From: Sulfuricystis thermophila
Lineage (GTDB): Bacteria > Pseudomonadota > Gammaproteobacteria > Burkholderiales > Rhodocyclaceae
Direction: 5' to 3'
Length of the DNA: 64,000 bases
NCBI RefSeq assembly: GCF_004323595.1
Contig: NZ_AP019373.1
Coordinates: forward strand, 620,001 to 684,000
The position numbers and the translations under genes are program-made. Shown one piece after another: positions 49,398 to 58,827 of this stretch. How positions within the stretch are numbered: position 1 is the first letter of the stretch; each line of letters opens with the position of its first letter. The notes below the pieces were generated by a model that was given only the letters and a program-made list of their open reading frames with translations, was not told the origin of the DNA and ran no database searches.

Positions 49398-50348
49398 GTG
49401 GCGAACCTGAATTTCAAGCACTTGCGTTATTTCTGGATGGTCGCCAAGGCCGGCAGCATCGCCCGGGCCAGCGAGCGGCTGCACCTCACGCCCCAGTCGA
49501 TCAGCGGACAGCTCCGGGAATTCGAGGAGGCGCTGGGCGTGCAGCTGTTGCGCCGTGCCGGCCGTGGTCTGGAGCTCACCGAAGCCGGCCAGCGCATTCT
49601 CGGCTATGCCGAACAGATCTTTTCGCTCGGCGAGGAAATGCTCGCCGCGTTGCGTGACACGACCCAGTCGCAGACCGTCACTTTTCGCGTCGGCATCGCC
49701 GATTCGGTGCCCAAGATGGTCGCCTACCGCCTCGTGGAACCCTCGCTGCGCCTCGACGAGCCGGTGAAGCTGATCTGCCGTGAGGGGAGCCTGGCGAACC
49801 TGCTCGGCGAACTGGCCGTGCACCGCCTCGACATGGTGATCGCCGACCGGCCGGTACCGGAGAATCTCAATGTGCGAGCCTATACCCATTTCCTCGGCGC
49901 AAGCGGAGTGAGCATCCTCGGCGCGAAGACATTGGTCGACAAATCGTCGCCGAGCTTCCCGCAAGGGCTCGATGGGGCGCCGTTCCTCATGCCAGGGGCG
50001 GAAGTCGCGCTGCATGCGCGGCTGTTGCGCTGGTTCGAAGCCGAACGTCTTTCTCCGCGCATCGTCGGCGAATTCGACGACAGTGCGCTGATGTTGGCCT
50101 TCGGTCAGGCAGGAGCGGGGTTTTTCGCCGCACCGACGGCGATCGAGCGGCAGCTCGTGCGCCAGCACGAGCTCGTCGTCGTCGGTCACATCGAGAGCGT
50201 GCGCGATCAGATCTATGCGATCACCAACGAACGCAAGCTCAGCCATCCGATCATCGCCGCAGTTTGCCGCTTCGCCCAGCACGACATCTTCGGCGCTGCC
50301 ACCCCGGCAGCGCCGCACAGGACGCGCCAGCGTTCATCATCAGGATAA
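49398..50348 (+). CDS. nhaR: LysR-family regulator, NhaR-like
   Basis: This 316-residue protein has an N-terminal helix-turn-helix (LRYFWMVAKAGSIARASERL) and a LysR substrate domain. FRVGIADSVPKMVAYRLVEP and the LIADRP-like MVIADRPVPENLNVRAY match NhaR, which activates Na+/H+ antiporter genes in enterics. No antiporter is in the window, so the target here is unknown. The start is GTG 49398. Confidence 0.82.
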   Translation: MANLNFKHLRYFWMVAKAGSIARASERLHLTPQSISGQLREFEEALGVQLLRRAGRGLELTEAGQRILGYAEQIFSLGEEMLAALRDTTQSQTVTFRVGIADSVPKMVAYRLVEPSLRLDEPVKLICREGSLANLLGELAVHRLDMVIADRPVPENLNVRAYTHFLGASGVSILGAKTLVDKSSPSFPQGLDGAPFLMPGAEVALHARLLRWFEAERLSPRIVGEFDDSALMLAFGQAGAGFFAAPTAIERQLVRQHELVVVGHIESVRDQIYAITNERKLSHPIIAAVCRFAQHDIFGAATPAAPHRTRQRSSSG

Positions 50349-50440
50349 CTCGAATCATTGATCACGATTATTCTGTTTTTCTTTTCCATGAGAGATATCT
50401 AAGCTTACGGCTGCATCACCACTTCAGAGGAGACCGAACC

Positions 50441-51340
50441 ATGAAAATCCTTTCCCTGCTTGCTGCCGCCGTGTTGACCGTGGGTCTTGGGGTGGTCGCC
50501 CACGATGCCGAAGCCAAACGGCTCGGCGGCGGCCGTCCGCTCGGCATGCAGCGCCAGATCGAGCCCCTCAAGCCGGCCACACCGCCGACCGCGGCCCCTG
50601 CTCCCGCGCCGACCAATGCCGCTCCCGCCAAGAGCGCGGCGCCGGCTGCTGCCCCGGCACCGGCGCGTTCTTCCTGGATGGGGCCGCTCGCCGGTCTCGC
50701 CGCCGGCATCGGTCTGGCGGCGCTGGCTTCCCATTTCGGCTTTGGCGAGGAACTCGCCTCGCTGATGTTGATCGCCTTGGTCGTCATGGCCGTGCTTGCC
50801 GTCGTCGGCCTGGTCATGCGCAAGCGTGCCCTGGCGCAACAGCCGGCTCTGGCCGGCGTAGGCGGCATGCACTATCAAGCGCAGGAGCCGGTCATGGACT
50901 CTGGCCATTCCGCTGCCTTGCCCGCTTCCGGTGTGTTCCCGAACGAGCCGGCGGCCCGAGGTAAGATTCCGGCCGATTTCGATGTCGCAGGCTTCGTGCG
51001 CAACGCCAAGGTGCATTACATCCGCCTGCAAGCCGCCAACGATGCCGGCAATCTCGATGACATCCGCGCCTTCACGACGCCAGAGATGTTCGCCGAGCTG
51101 AAGATGGACATCGCCGAGCGCGGCAAAGCCGCACAGGAAACCGATGTGCTCGACATCGACGCCGAGGTGCTCGAGGTCGTCGAGGAAGGCGATCGCTATG
51201 TCGCCAGCGTGCGCTTCACCGGGCATCTGCGTGAGGAGAAGGACGGCCCGGTCCAGACCGTCGATGAGGTCTGGCATCTCGTCAAGCCGCGTGACGGCAA
51301 GAGCGGATGGCTGTTGGCGGGGATTCAGCCGTTGCAGTGA
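50441..51340 (+). CDS. Tim44-like domain protein
   Basis: This 299-residue protein has a signal peptide (MKILSLLAAAVLTVGLGVVA) and a Pro/Ala-rich region. One or two membrane helices follow (PLAGLAAGIGLAALASHFGF and LASLMLIALVVMAVLAVVGL). The C-terminal Tim44-like domain runs from about residue 180 (DVAGFVRNAKVHYIRLQAAN) to the end. Bacterial members are common in Betaproteobacteria, with unclear function. ATG 50441 follows AGAGGAGA. A terminator follows. Confidence 0.85.
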   Translation: MKILSLLAAAVLTVGLGVVAHDAEAKRLGGGRPLGMQRQIEPLKPATPPTAAPAPAPTNAAPAKSAAPAAAPAPARSSWMGPLAGLAAGIGLAALASHFGFGEELASLMLIALVVMAVLAVVGLVMRKRALAQQPALAGVGGMHYQAQEPVMDSGHSAALPASGVFPNEPAARGKIPADFDVAGFVRNAKVHYIRLQAANDAGNLDDIRAFTTPEMFAELKMDIAERGKAAQETDVLDIDAEVLEVVEEGDRYVASVRFTGHLREEKDGPVQTVDEVWHLVKPRDGKSGWLLAGIQPLQ

Positions 51341-51354
51341 GGAAGAGTTGCCTG

Positions 51355-51380
51355 AAAAGCCACCTGCGGGTGGCTTTTTT
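51355..51380 (+). terminator. Rho-independent terminator after the Tim44-like gene
   Basis: GCCACC-tgcg-GGTGGC (51359-51374) is followed by six Ts and preceded by four As, so it may work in both directions. It lies 15 bases after the stop codon. Confidence 0.9.
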
Positions 51381-51394
51381 CGCTGGCGTAGGAC

Positions 51395-51426
51395 GAAAAA
51401 AAGCGCCGACCGTTTGGTCGGCGCTT
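51395..51426 (-). terminator. Terminator of the tRNA transcript
   Basis: AAGCGCCGACC (51401-51411) pairs with GGTCGGCGCTT (51416-51426) over a GTTT loop. On the minus strand it is followed by a T-run (As at 51396-51402). It ends the tRNA-Ala/tRNA-Glu transcript. Confidence 0.88.
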
Positions 51427-51434
51427 GTGTATCC

Positions 51435-51510
51435 TGGCGTCCCCACGGGGATTCGAACCCCGGTTCACACCGTGAAAGGGTGTTGTCCTAGGCCTCTAGA
51501 CGATAGGGAC
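51435..51510 (-). tRNA. tRNA-Glu (anticodon TTC)
   Basis: The 76-base gene includes an encoded GCCA end. On the minus strand it begins GTCCCTATCGTCTAGAGG and has the anticodon loop CTTTCAC and T-arm GGTTCGAATCC. The acceptor stem GTCCCTA/TGGGGAC pairs with one wobble. It lies 7 bases downstream of tRNA-Ala on the same strand. Confidence 0.97.
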
Positions 51511-51517
51511 TTCGTCG

Positions 51518-51593
<76 letters not shown>

Positions 51594-51607
51594 TAAAGAG
51601 AGGGCGC

Positions 51608-51635
51608 ATTATACATGCGCCGGCCGCCGTGTAAA
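51608..51635 (-). promoter_or_regulatory. Promoter of the tRNA-Ala/tRNA-Glu transcript
   Basis: On the minus strand TTTACA (51635-51630) and TATAAT (51613-51608) are 16 bases apart. The following GCGCC is a GC-rich discriminator typical of stringently controlled stable-RNA promoters. The predicted start is a few bases upstream of tRNA-Ala. Confidence 0.85.
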
Positions 51636-51652
51636 GCGTGCTGCGAAAAAAA

Positions 51653-53050
51653 TTACAGCACCTTGCCGGGGTTCATCAACCCGCGCGGATCGAGCGCCCG
51701 TTTGATGGCGCGCATCATGTCCATTTCGACGGCGCTCTTGTAACGCAGGATTTCTTCACGTTTGAGCTGCCCGAGGCCGTGTTCGGCGGATATCGAGCCG
51801 CCGAGTTCATGCACCAGGTCATGCACGATGCGGTTGACCGCCGGCGTCTGGGCGATGAAATCGGCATTGTCCTGGGCGAGCGGTTTCGACTGGTTGTAGT
51901 GCAGGTTGCCGTCGCCCAGATGGCCGAAGCAGACGATGCGCACGCCGGGAAAAGCGGCTTCGAGCGCGGCGTCGCAACGCATGATGAATTCCGGAATGCG
52001 CGAGACCGGCAGCGAGATGTCGTGCTTGATGGAGAGTCCTTCGCGTTTTTGCGCCTCGGAGATGTTCTCACGCAGCGCCCAGAGGGCGCGCGCCTGGGCT
52101 TCATTGGCGGCGAGCGCCGCATCCTGCACGATGCCGGTGTCGATCGCACCTGCCAGCACGGCCTGCAACGGTTCGGCCAGATCGGTGACCATCGTGTCGG
52201 CAAGCTCGATCAGCACTTGCCACGGTGAGGTCACGGGGAGGGGATCGCGACTGCCGGGGATGTGCTTGAGCACGAGCTCCAGCGCTGGCCGGCCGATCAG
52301 TTCGAAGGCCGTGACGCGCCCGCCGATCTGTTCGCGCAGCCGGGTGAGCAGGGCCACCGCGGCGGTCGGCTCCGGCACGGCGACCCAGGCCGTGGCGATG
52401 CTCCGGGGCGGCGAGAAAAGCTTCAGCACTGCGGCGGTGATCAACCCCAGCGTGCCCTCGGCGCCGATGAACAGGTGCTTCAGGTCATAGCCGGTGTTGT
52501 CCTTACGCAAGCCGGAGAGGCCATTCCAGATGCGACCATCGGGCAGCACCACTTCGAGGCCGAGACAAAGTTCGCGGGCGTTGCCATAACGCAATACCTG
52601 CACACCACCGGCATTGGTGGCGAGATTGCCGCCGATGGTGGCCGTGCCTTCCGCGGCGAGCGAGAGCGGAAACAGACGGCCTGCCGCGGCGGCGGCTTCC
52701 TGCACACTGGCGAGCGTGCAGCCTGCTTCGGCGATCAGCGTGTTGTTGTCCGGGTCGAGGGCACGGATGCGGTTCAAACGTGTGAGGCTGACGACGACTT
52801 CGCCGCCGATCGGCGTCGCGCCGCCGCACAGCCCGGTATTGCCTCCTTGCGGCACGATGGCGACATTGGCGGTAGCACAGGCGCGCACCACCGCGGCGAC
52901 TTCTTCGGTATTGGCCGGGCGCACCACACAGAGCGGCTGGCCGCGGTAGCGACCACGCCAGTCGCTGCAGTAGGGGGTGATGTCGGCGGCTTCGGTGAGG
53001 ACATGGGCACCGCCGAGTACGGCGCGGAAAGTGTCGATCAGCGTGTTCAT
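51653..53050 (-). CDS. FAD-linked 2-hydroxyacid dehydrogenase (GlcD/D2HGDH-like)
   Basis: This 465-residue flavoprotein has a PCMH-type FAD domain (VVRPANTEEVAAVVRACATA and VPQGGNTGLCGGATPIGGEV) and the GTATIGGNLATNAGG block. The FAD-oxidase C-terminal domain has SAEHGLGQLKREEILRYKS. Family members oxidise D-lactate, glycolate or D-2-hydroxyglutarate. The exact substrate cannot be told here, and single-gene D2HGDH is favoured by length. ATG 53050 overlaps the patatin stop. Confidence 0.88.
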   Translation of the reverse strand: MNTLIDTFRAVLGGAHVLTEAADITPYCSDWRGRYRGQPLCVVRPANTEEVAAVVRACATANVAIVPQGGNTGLCGGATPIGGEVVVSLTRLNRIRALDPDNNTLIAEAGCTLASVQEAAAAAGRLFPLSLAAEGTATIGGNLATNAGGVQVLRYGNARELCLGLEVVLPDGRIWNGLSGLRKDNTGYDLKHLFIGAEGTLGLITAAVLKLFSPPRSIATAWVAVPEPTAAVALLTRLREQIGGRVTAFELIGRPALELVLKHIPGSRDPLPVTSPWQVLIELADTMVTDLAEPLQAVLAGAIDTGIVQDAALAANEAQARALWALRENISEAQKREGLSIKHDISLPVSRIPEFIMRCDAALEAAFPGVRIVCFGHLGDGNLHYNQSKPLAQDNADFIAQTPAVNRIVHDLVHELGGSISAEHGLGQLKREEILRYKSAVEMDMMRAIKRALDPRGLMNPGKVL

Positions 53051-53913
53051 TGGCTGAGGGCGATCTCGATCGCGGGCAGCATGCGTTTGACGGCGGCGGC
53101 GCCCTCGGCGATGGCGTCGCTGGCGCGATGAAAGTCCATCAGGGCGAGATGTGCCAACCGTGGGGCGATCAGCGCGTCCGCCGGTTCGCCGGCCAGCCGG
53201 CTGCGGGCGATGCGCACCTGCATGATGTTGATGCTCGTGGCCATCACGGCGGCAAGCGAGGGCACCGCCTCGTCGCGCTTGAGGCCGAGACTCTTCAGCA
53301 GGGCGTCGGTCCAGCCCATACCGGCGCCGCTCTTGGCGGCGATGTTGCGCTTGAGGGAACGCCCGACGATGTCGGAGCCGAGGTCGACCGCGATGACGAT
53401 CTCGGCGCCGAGCGCCCGGCACAGCGACACCGGCACCGGATTGACGAGTCCGCCATCGACGAGGAGCCGTCCAGCGAGATTGACCGGTGCGAACAATCCC
53501 GGCAAGGCAATCGAGGCGCGCACGGCGGCGGCCACCGAACCTTCCTTCAGCCAGACTTCCCTTCCGGTGGCGAGTTCGGTCGCCACACAGGCAAAGGGCA
53601 GGGGCAGCGCGGAGAAGTCCTTGTCGACGAAATGCCGCTCGAAGAAGGCGATCAGTTTGTCGCCTTTGATCAGACCGCCGGTGAAGCCGGGGTCGAGCAG
53701 GCCGACCACGTCCTGCCAGCGCAGGCGGGTCACCCAGCGTTCCAGGGCGTCGATGTCGCCGTCGGCGTAAGCGGCGCCCACCAGCGCGCCGATCGAGCAG
53801 CCGCAGACGAGGTCGGGCACGATGCCAGCCTCATGCAGGGCGCGGATCACACCGATGTGCGCCCAGCCGCGCGCCGAGCCACTGCCGAGTGCCAGACCGA
53901 TCCTGCGTTTCAT
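53047..53913 (-). CDS. Patatin-like phospholipase family protein
   Basis: This 288-residue protein has the oxyanion block [18 protein letters not shown], the nucleophile elbow [12 protein letters not shown] (GxSxG) and the catalytic Asp in [13 protein letters not shown]. This matches the RssA/YchK branch of patatins. No signal peptide is seen. Its start overlaps the rimO stop and its stop overlaps the dehydrogenase start, so the three genes are coupled. Substrate unknown. Confidence 0.92.
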   Translation of the reverse strand: MKRRIGLALGSGSARGWAHIGVIRALHEAGIVPDLVCGCSIGALVGAAYADGDIDALERWVTRLRWQDVVGLLDPGFTGGLIKGDKLIAFFERHFVDKDFSALPLPFACVATELATGREVWLKEGSVAAAVRASIALPGLFAPVNLAGRLLVDGGLVNPVPVSLCRALGAEIVIAVDLGSDIVGRSLKRNIAAKSGAGMGWTDALLKSLGLKRDEAVPSLAAVMATSINIMQVRIARSRLAGEPADALIAPRLAHLALMDFHRASDAIAEGAAAVKRMLPAIEIALSQ

Positions 53914-55250
53914 GCCGGAGGAGGAGCCAGCGTAGCGTAGAGGTCGTGCACGTCGCAATCGGTGATCGTCACCGTGGCGAATTCGCCGACCTCCAGATCG
54001 TGGCCGTCGGAGATGTAGACCAGGCCGTCGATGTCGGGGGCATCGCCCATCGTGCGCGCGATCGCACCCTCCTCGTCGATCTCGTCGACCAGCACGGTGA
54101 GGGTCTGGCCGATCTTCGCCTCCAGCCGCTGCGTCGAGATGTCTTCCTGATGGCGCAACAGGCGCAGCTTGCGTTCCTCGCGCACGGCTTCGGGTAATGC
54201 GCCGGGCAGCAGATTGGCCGTCGCGCCCTCGACGGGCGAATAGGCGAAGGCGCCGACGCGATCGAGCTGTGCGGCGTCGAGGAAATCGAGCAGTTCATTG
54301 AACTCGGCTTCGGTCTCGCCGGGAAAGCCGGTGATGAAGGTCGAGCGGAGGGTGAGATTCGGCACGGCTTTGCGCCAGGCGCTGATGCGGTCGAGCACCT
54401 TCTCCACGTCGCCGGGCCGCTTCATCAGTTTGAGGATGCGCGGGCTGGCATGCTGGAATGGCACATCCAGGTAGGGCAGGATCTTTCCTTCCGCCATCAG
54501 CGGCAACAGGTCATCGACGTTCGGGTAAGGATAGACGTAGTGCAGCCGGATCCACATGCCGAGCTCGCCCAGCTCCTTGCAGAGTTCATACAGGCGCGTC
54601 TTCACCGGCCGGCCGCCGACGAAACCGGTGCGATAGCGGACATCGACGCCATAGGCGCTGGTGTCCTGGGAGATGATGATCAGCTCCTTGACGCCGGCAT
54701 GGGCGAGCGTCTCGGCTTCCTTGAGCACCTCGCCGATGGGGCGCGAGACGAGATCACCACGCAGGGACGGAATGATGCAGAAGCTGCAACGGTGGTTGCA
54801 GCCTTCGGAAATCTTCAGATAGGCGTAGTGCTCGGGTGTCAAACGAATGCCCTGCGGCGGCACCAGATCGACGAAGGGATCGTGCGCCGGGGGAAGATGG
54901 GCATGCACCGCGTCCATCACCTCCTGCAAGGCATGCGGGCCGGTGACGGCGAGCACCTGCGGAAAGGTTGCGCGCACGATGTCGCCCTTGGCGCCCAGAC
55001 AGCCGGTGACGATCACTTTGCCGTTTTCTTCGAGCGCCTCGCCGATCGCAACGAGCGATTCCTCGATCGCCGGGTCGATGAAGCCGCACGTGTTGATGAT
55101 CACCAGGTCGGCCCCGGCATGGTCGCCGGAGATTTCGTAGCCCTCGGCGCGCAGCCGGGTGAGGATCTGTTCGGCGTCCGAGGCGGCCTTCGGGCAGCCG
55201 AGTGAAACGAAACCGACGCGCGGCACGCGCGCCTTCTTTCTCGATACCAC
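53910..55250 (-). CDS. rimO: Ribosomal protein S12 methylthiotransferase RimO
   Basis: This 446-residue radical-SAM enzyme adds a methylthio group to an Asp of ribosomal protein S12. The N-terminal MTTase domain starts [20 protein letters not shown]. The radical-SAM cluster motif is [20 protein letters not shown]-terminal TRAM domain ends the protein. RimO rather than MiaB is chosen from the GCPKA start and SCNHxCSFC pattern. The start is GTG 55250. Confidence 0.96.
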   Translation of the reverse strand: MVSRKKARVPRVGFVSLGCPKAASDAEQILTRLRAEGYEISGDHAGADLVIINTCGFIDPAIEESLVAIGEALEENGKVIVTGCLGAKGDIVRATFPQVLAVTGPHALQEVMDAVHAHLPPAHDPFVDLVPPQGIRLTPEHYAYLKISEGCNHRCSFCIIPSLRGDLVSRPIGEVLKEAETLAHAGVKELIIISQDTSAYGVDVRYRTGFVGGRPVKTRLYELCKELGELGMWIRLHYVYPYPNVDDLLPLMAEGKILPYLDVPFQHASPRILKLMKRPGDVEKVLDRISAWRKAVPNLTLRSTFITGFPGETEAEFNELLDFLDAAQLDRVGAFAYSPVEGATANLLPGALPEAVREERKLRLLRHQEDISTQRLEAKIGQTLTVLVDEIDEEGAIARTMGDAPDIDGLVYISDGHDLEVGEFATVTITDCDVHDLYATLAPPPA

Positions 55251-55817
55251 TTACTTTTTCTTCTCGGACTTCGCCGTCGCGGACGAAGGGCTGGGCGCCG
55301 TAAAGCCCGCGAACATCTTCCGGGTCTGTTCCTGGATGTTTTCCTGCATCTGCTGGAACATCTTCTGGCTCTGCTCGACGTAGGCGCCCATCATGCTCTG
55401 CATCGCCGGCCCCTGGAAGGTGAGGAATTGCGACCAGAGGTCCTTGCTCATCGCGGCGTTGTCGCCATAGAGATGCTTGACCTGTTCCTGCAGCTTTTTC
55501 TGCATCTCGGTGAAGGCCATGATGTTGTTTTCGAGATACTGGCCCAGCATGCCCTGCATCGCGTTGCCATAGAAACGGATCATCTGGGCGAGCAGGTCGG
55601 AGGTGAACATCGGCGCGCCGCCCGCTTCTTCTTCGAGGATGATCTGCAGCAGGATGCTGCGCGTCAGGTCTTCGCCGCTCTTGGCGTCGACGACGCGGAA
55701 TTCCTCGTGTTTCAGGACCAGCTCCTTGACGTCGGCCAGCGTGATGTAGGTGCTGGTGCGGGTGTCATAAAGGCGGCGGTTGGGATATTTCTTGATCAGT
55801 CGGGTTGTTTCGGCCAT
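55251..55817 (-). CDS. phaR: Polyhydroxyalkanoate synthesis repressor PhaR
   Basis: This 188-residue regulator has the PhaR DNA-binding N-terminus RLIKKYPNRRLYDTRTSTYI and a PHB-accumulation regulatory domain (about residues 70-150), rich in Met and Gln near the C-terminus. It represses phasin and synthase genes and is released by binding PHB granules. ATG 55817 follows AAGGAA. A long hairpin element lies just upstream. Confidence 0.95.
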   Translation of the reverse strand: MAETTRLIKKYPNRRLYDTRTSTYITLADVKELVLKHEEFRVVDAKSGEDLTRSILLQIILEEEAGGAPMFTSDLLAQMIRFYGNAMQGMLGQYLENNIMAFTEMQKKLQEQVKHLYGDNAAMSKDLWSQFLTFQGPAMQSMMGAYVEQSQKMFQQMQENIQEQTRKMFAGFTAPSPSSATAKSEKKK

Positions 55818-55848
55818 GGTGTCGATTCCTTTTTTGGGAAACACTGAA

Positions 55849-55980
55849 TAAGTCTGCTGCGCGGTCGGTGTGCTTCGTTGCGCGGTGCTCGGATGCTCGC
55901 CTATCTCCATGATATGTCTCGCATCCTGCGCTCCGTGCGCCTTGCCCTCCGACCGCTCGCGACGACTTCTTCAGCATTTC
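55849..55980. repeat. Long imperfect hairpin element B (about 132 bp)
   Basis: The left arm begins ACTGAATAAGTC and the right arm, in reverse complement, begins GCTGAAGAAGTC. Pairing continues through GCGxGGTCGG and GGATGC-type blocks to a CATG-centred loop near 55910. It fills the space between phaR and phaC and contains no gene. It resembles elements A and C in plan. Confidence 0.7.
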
Positions 55981-55996
55981 CATAGGCGTTGCGATG

Positions 55997-57604
55997 TTAC
56001 AACGCCTTTTCCTTGACATACCGCCCGGGCGCCGGCTCTCCGGGGGGATGCTTCCTGCTGCCCAGCCGGCCACGGGCGGGGACCTCGCCACCGGCGAACT
56101 GCTTGAGCCAGTCGGCCCAACGCGGCCACCAGCTACCGGGAACTTCGGTCGCGCCGGCCAGCCAGCGTTCGGCATCCGGCGTATTGCTGTCGTTCACCCA
56201 ATGGCTGCGCTTGTTCTTCGCCGCCGGGTTGATGACGCCGGCGATATGGCCGGAGGCACCGAGCACGAAGGTGGACGGCCCCCCCAGATGCTTGCGGCCG
56301 AGATAAGACGATTGCCAGGGGACGATGTGGTCCTCGCGCGTGGCGAGGATGAAATGCGGCATGTCGACCTTGCCGAGGTCGGCCTTGACGCCGCACATTT
56401 CGAGCTTGCCCGGCACGCGCAGGCTGTTTTCCAGATACAGATGACGCAGGTACCAGGCGGCGAACGGCCCGGGCAGATTGGTCGAGTCCGAATTCCAGTA
56501 GAGCAGATCGAAGGGCGCCGGTTTGTCGCCTTTCAGGTAGTTGCCGACGACGTATTGCCAGATCAGATCGTTGGCGCGCAAGGCCGAAAAGGTCGATGAC
56601 AGCTCACGCGCGGTGAGCAGGCCGCCGTTGCCGATCGTCGCTTCGCGCTGGGCGACCGACTGTTCATCGACGAACAGGCCGATCTCGCCGGTGTCGGTGA
56701 AATCGAGCAAGGTGGTGAGCAAGGTGAGGGAAGTCACGGCAGCGTCGCCACGTGCCCGCGCGACGGCCAGCGCCGCGGCGAGGATCGTGCCGCCGACGCA
56801 GAAACCGAGCGCATTGACTTCATCGACGCGTGTGATTTCGCGCACCACTCCGAGCGCCGCGAGCGGCCCTTTTTCGAGATAGTCATCCCAGGTGAGATGC
56901 CCGAGATCGGCCTGGGGGTTGCGCCAGGAAATCAGGAAGACCGTCTGCCCCTGTTCCACGACGTAGCGGACGAAGGAATTCTCCGCCTGCAGGTCGAGGA
57001 TGTAGTACTTGTTGATGCAGGGCGGCACGATCAGGAACGGCCGTTTCGCCACCGTCTCGGTCAGCGGCGCGTATTGGATCAGCTGGATCAGCTCGTTCTC
57101 ATAGACGACCGCGCCGGGGGTGATGGCGAGATTGCGGCCGACCTCGAAGGCCGAATCGTCGGTCATCGAGATGCGGCCTTTCTCCATGTCGGCGATCAGG
57201 TTGGCGAGCCCCTCCTTGATGCTCTCTCCTTGGGTCTCGATGGCCTTCTGGATGAATTCGGGATTGGTGGCGGCGAAGTTCGACGGCGCGAGCGCGTCGA
57301 CGAACTGGCGGGTGGCGAACTGGAGGCGTTTGCGCGTCAGCGCATCGGGCGCCGGCAGCAGCTCGGCCGCCCGTTTCAGATACTGGGCATTGAGCAGATA
57401 CGCCTGGTGAAGATAGTCGTAGATCGGGCTCATCCGCCAGGCGGGATGGTTGAAGCGCCGGTCACCGGGCTCGGGCTGCACCATGGGGGCGGCCGGGGAT
57501 TGCTGGTCGCGCTGGAGCATCGCCTGCCAGAGTGCCGCATGGCGTTCGCGCCATTCCTGCTGGAGGGCGGCAAGCGCGGAATTCGGGTCGGGGGGGAGCG
57601 TCAT
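55997..57604 (-). CDS. phaC: Class I polyhydroxyalkanoate synthase PhaC
   Basis: This 535-residue enzyme polymerises 3-hydroxyacyl-CoA. The lipase-like box with the catalytic Cys is GFCVGGTILAAALAV, and the catalytic His is in GASGHIAGVINPAAKNKRSH. It also has the family block FLISWRNPQADLGHLTWDDY. It is somewhat shorter than the roughly 590-residue Cupriavidus enzyme. ATG 57604 is preferred because an in-frame TTG upstream would overlap a candidate PhaR site. Confidence 0.95.
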   Translation of the reverse strand: MTLPPDPNSALAALQQEWRERHAALWQAMLQRDQQSPAAPMVQPEPGDRRFNHPAWRMSPIYDYLHQAYLLNAQYLKRAAELLPAPDALTRKRLQFATRQFVDALAPSNFAATNPEFIQKAIETQGESIKEGLANLIADMEKGRISMTDDSAFEVGRNLAITPGAVVYENELIQLIQYAPLTETVAKRPFLIVPPCINKYYILDLQAENSFVRYVVEQGQTVFLISWRNPQADLGHLTWDDYLEKGPLAALGVVREITRVDEVNALGFCVGGTILAAALAVARARGDAAVTSLTLLTTLLDFTDTGEIGLFVDEQSVAQREATIGNGGLLTARELSSTFSALRANDLIWQYVVGNYLKGDKPAPFDLLYWNSDSTNLPGPFAAWYLRHLYLENSLRVPGKLEMCGVKADLGKVDMPHFILATREDHIVPWQSSYLGRKHLGGPSTFVLGASGHIAGVINPAAKNKRSHWVNDSNTPDAERWLAGATEVPGSWWPRWADWLKQFAGGEVPARGRLGSRKHPPGEPAPGRYVKEKAL

Positions 57605-57640
57605 GACGCAGCTGGCGGCACGGGGTGTAGGTGCGGCATT

Positions 57641-57651
57641 CTGCAATGCAG
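57641..57651. promoter_or_regulatory. Candidate PhaR operator upstream of phaC
   Basis: CTGCAATGCAG is a perfect CTGC-N3-GCAG palindrome. This is the pattern reported for PhaR binding in Paracoccus (CTGC-N3/4-GCAG). It is 37 bases upstream of the phaC start, and phaR itself is the next gene downstream of phaC. Confidence 0.5.
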
Positions 57652-57765
57652 CATATGGGCTGTCAATGGAGAGAGAGCGAAGGGTGGTCGGGAAAGTCAG
57701 GAGAGGTGCAGTGGGAATTTTTATACTTTTGGTAGTATCCGGGCAAACGCGAATAGTCGTCCCCG

Positions 57766-58827
57766 ATGTATCTGCCCCGACTGCCCCATCGCCTTTTCCT
57801 CCTTGGCGCCTTCCTGATGACGCTTGCCGGCGCCTCGCTGGCCGAGGCGCCCTACCGCATCGAGGTGCTCTACTGGTCGATGAACATCCCCGGTCAGGTC
57901 GCCATGCGCCAGGGCGTGGAAGCGGCGGCGGAGCACATCAACCGCACCGCGCGGGCGAGAGGCAAGCGTGGCGTCGAGCTGGTTGGGCACGTGGCGGGTG
58001 ATGGGCCGGCGGGGGTCGAGCGGCAGATCGCGCAGATGTTCGCAGCGGTGCGTGCCAAGCCCGACGTGATCCTCGTCCAGCCCACCGATAACGCCGCGCT
58101 TGCCGAACCTCTGCGCGCTGCCAATCGCGCCGGCATTCCGGTGGTCGCCTACGACCAGTACATCAGCGGCGGCAAGCTTGCCGCCTACGTTACGTCCGAC
58201 AACCGCCAGGCCGGCTATCTCGGTGGCGAATATCTCGCCGCGCTGTTTCCCGGCGTCGATCCGCTGCGTCTGGTCATCGTCGAATACCCGCTGGTGTCCT
58301 CCACCGTCGAACGGCTCAATGGTTTTCTCGACGCCCTACGCGACTACAAGGTGCGCTACAAGGTGCTGAAGACCTATCAGGCCGTCGAGCCGGAGTCAGG
58401 CCGCAAGGCAGGCGAAGCCATCCTGCGTGATTTTCCCGAGCGCGGCAGTATCGACGCGGTGTTCACGGTGAATGATGGCGGCGGACTCGCGGTCGTAGAC
58501 GTGCTGGCCCATGCGGGACGCGACGAAATCGCCGTGGCGACCATCGACGGCGATCCGGCCTCGGTCGACAATATCCGCCGCCGGCGGCTGACGCGCATCG
58601 ACGCCGCCCAGTTTTGCGGCCCGCTTGGCGCCGAGGCGCTCAAGGCGGCTTATGCCGTGGCGCGCGGTGAGACGGTGCCAAAGCGCCTGCTCATCCCGGT
58701 CTTTCCCATTACCGCCGAGACGCTCGAGCGCTATCCGGGTTGGCTTGGCCCGATTCCCGAGGCATTCCGCAAGCCCTGGCGTTCGGATCGGCCGCTGTGG
58801 GACAACCGCCCGCAGTCGACGCCATGA
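57766..58827 (+). CDS. Periplasmic sugar-binding-type protein coupled to a GGDEF-EAL gene
   Basis: This 353-residue protein has a signal peptide (LFLLGAFLMTLAGASLAEA) and a Peripla_BP_4-like fold: QPTDNAALAEPLRAANRAGI, VVAYDQYISGGKLAAYVTSD and DAVFTVNDGGGLAVVDVLAH. No ABC transporter genes are nearby. It overlaps the downstream c-di-GMP gene by four bases, so it more likely delivers a ligand signal to that membrane sensor. The ligand is unknown. The start is 161 bases from the divergent phaC. Confidence 0.87.
   Translation: MYLPRLPHRLFLLGAFLMTLAGASLAEAPYRIEVLYWSMNIPGQVAMRQGVEAAAEHINRTARARGKRGVELVGHVAGDGPAGVERQIAQMFAAVRAKPDVILVQPTDNAALAEPLRAANRAGIPVVAYDQYISGGKLAAYVTSDNRQAGYLGGEYLAALFPGVDPLRLVIVEYPLVSSTVERLNGFLDALRDYKVRYKVLKTYQAVEPESGRKAGEAILRDFPERGSIDAVFTVNDGGGLAVVDVLAHAGRDEIAVATIDGDPASVDNIRRRRLTRIDAAQFCGPLGAEALKAAYAVARGETVPKRLLIPVFPITAETLERYPGWLGPIPEAFRKPWRSDRPLWDNRPQSTP

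Noticed and set aside
51401-51426. GCGCCGACC/GGTCGGCGC stem as another copy of the dispersed repeat
   Set aside because: It shares only the short GTCGGCGC word, lacks the GGACGGCAC half, and has the loop and T-run of a normal tRNA-operon terminator.
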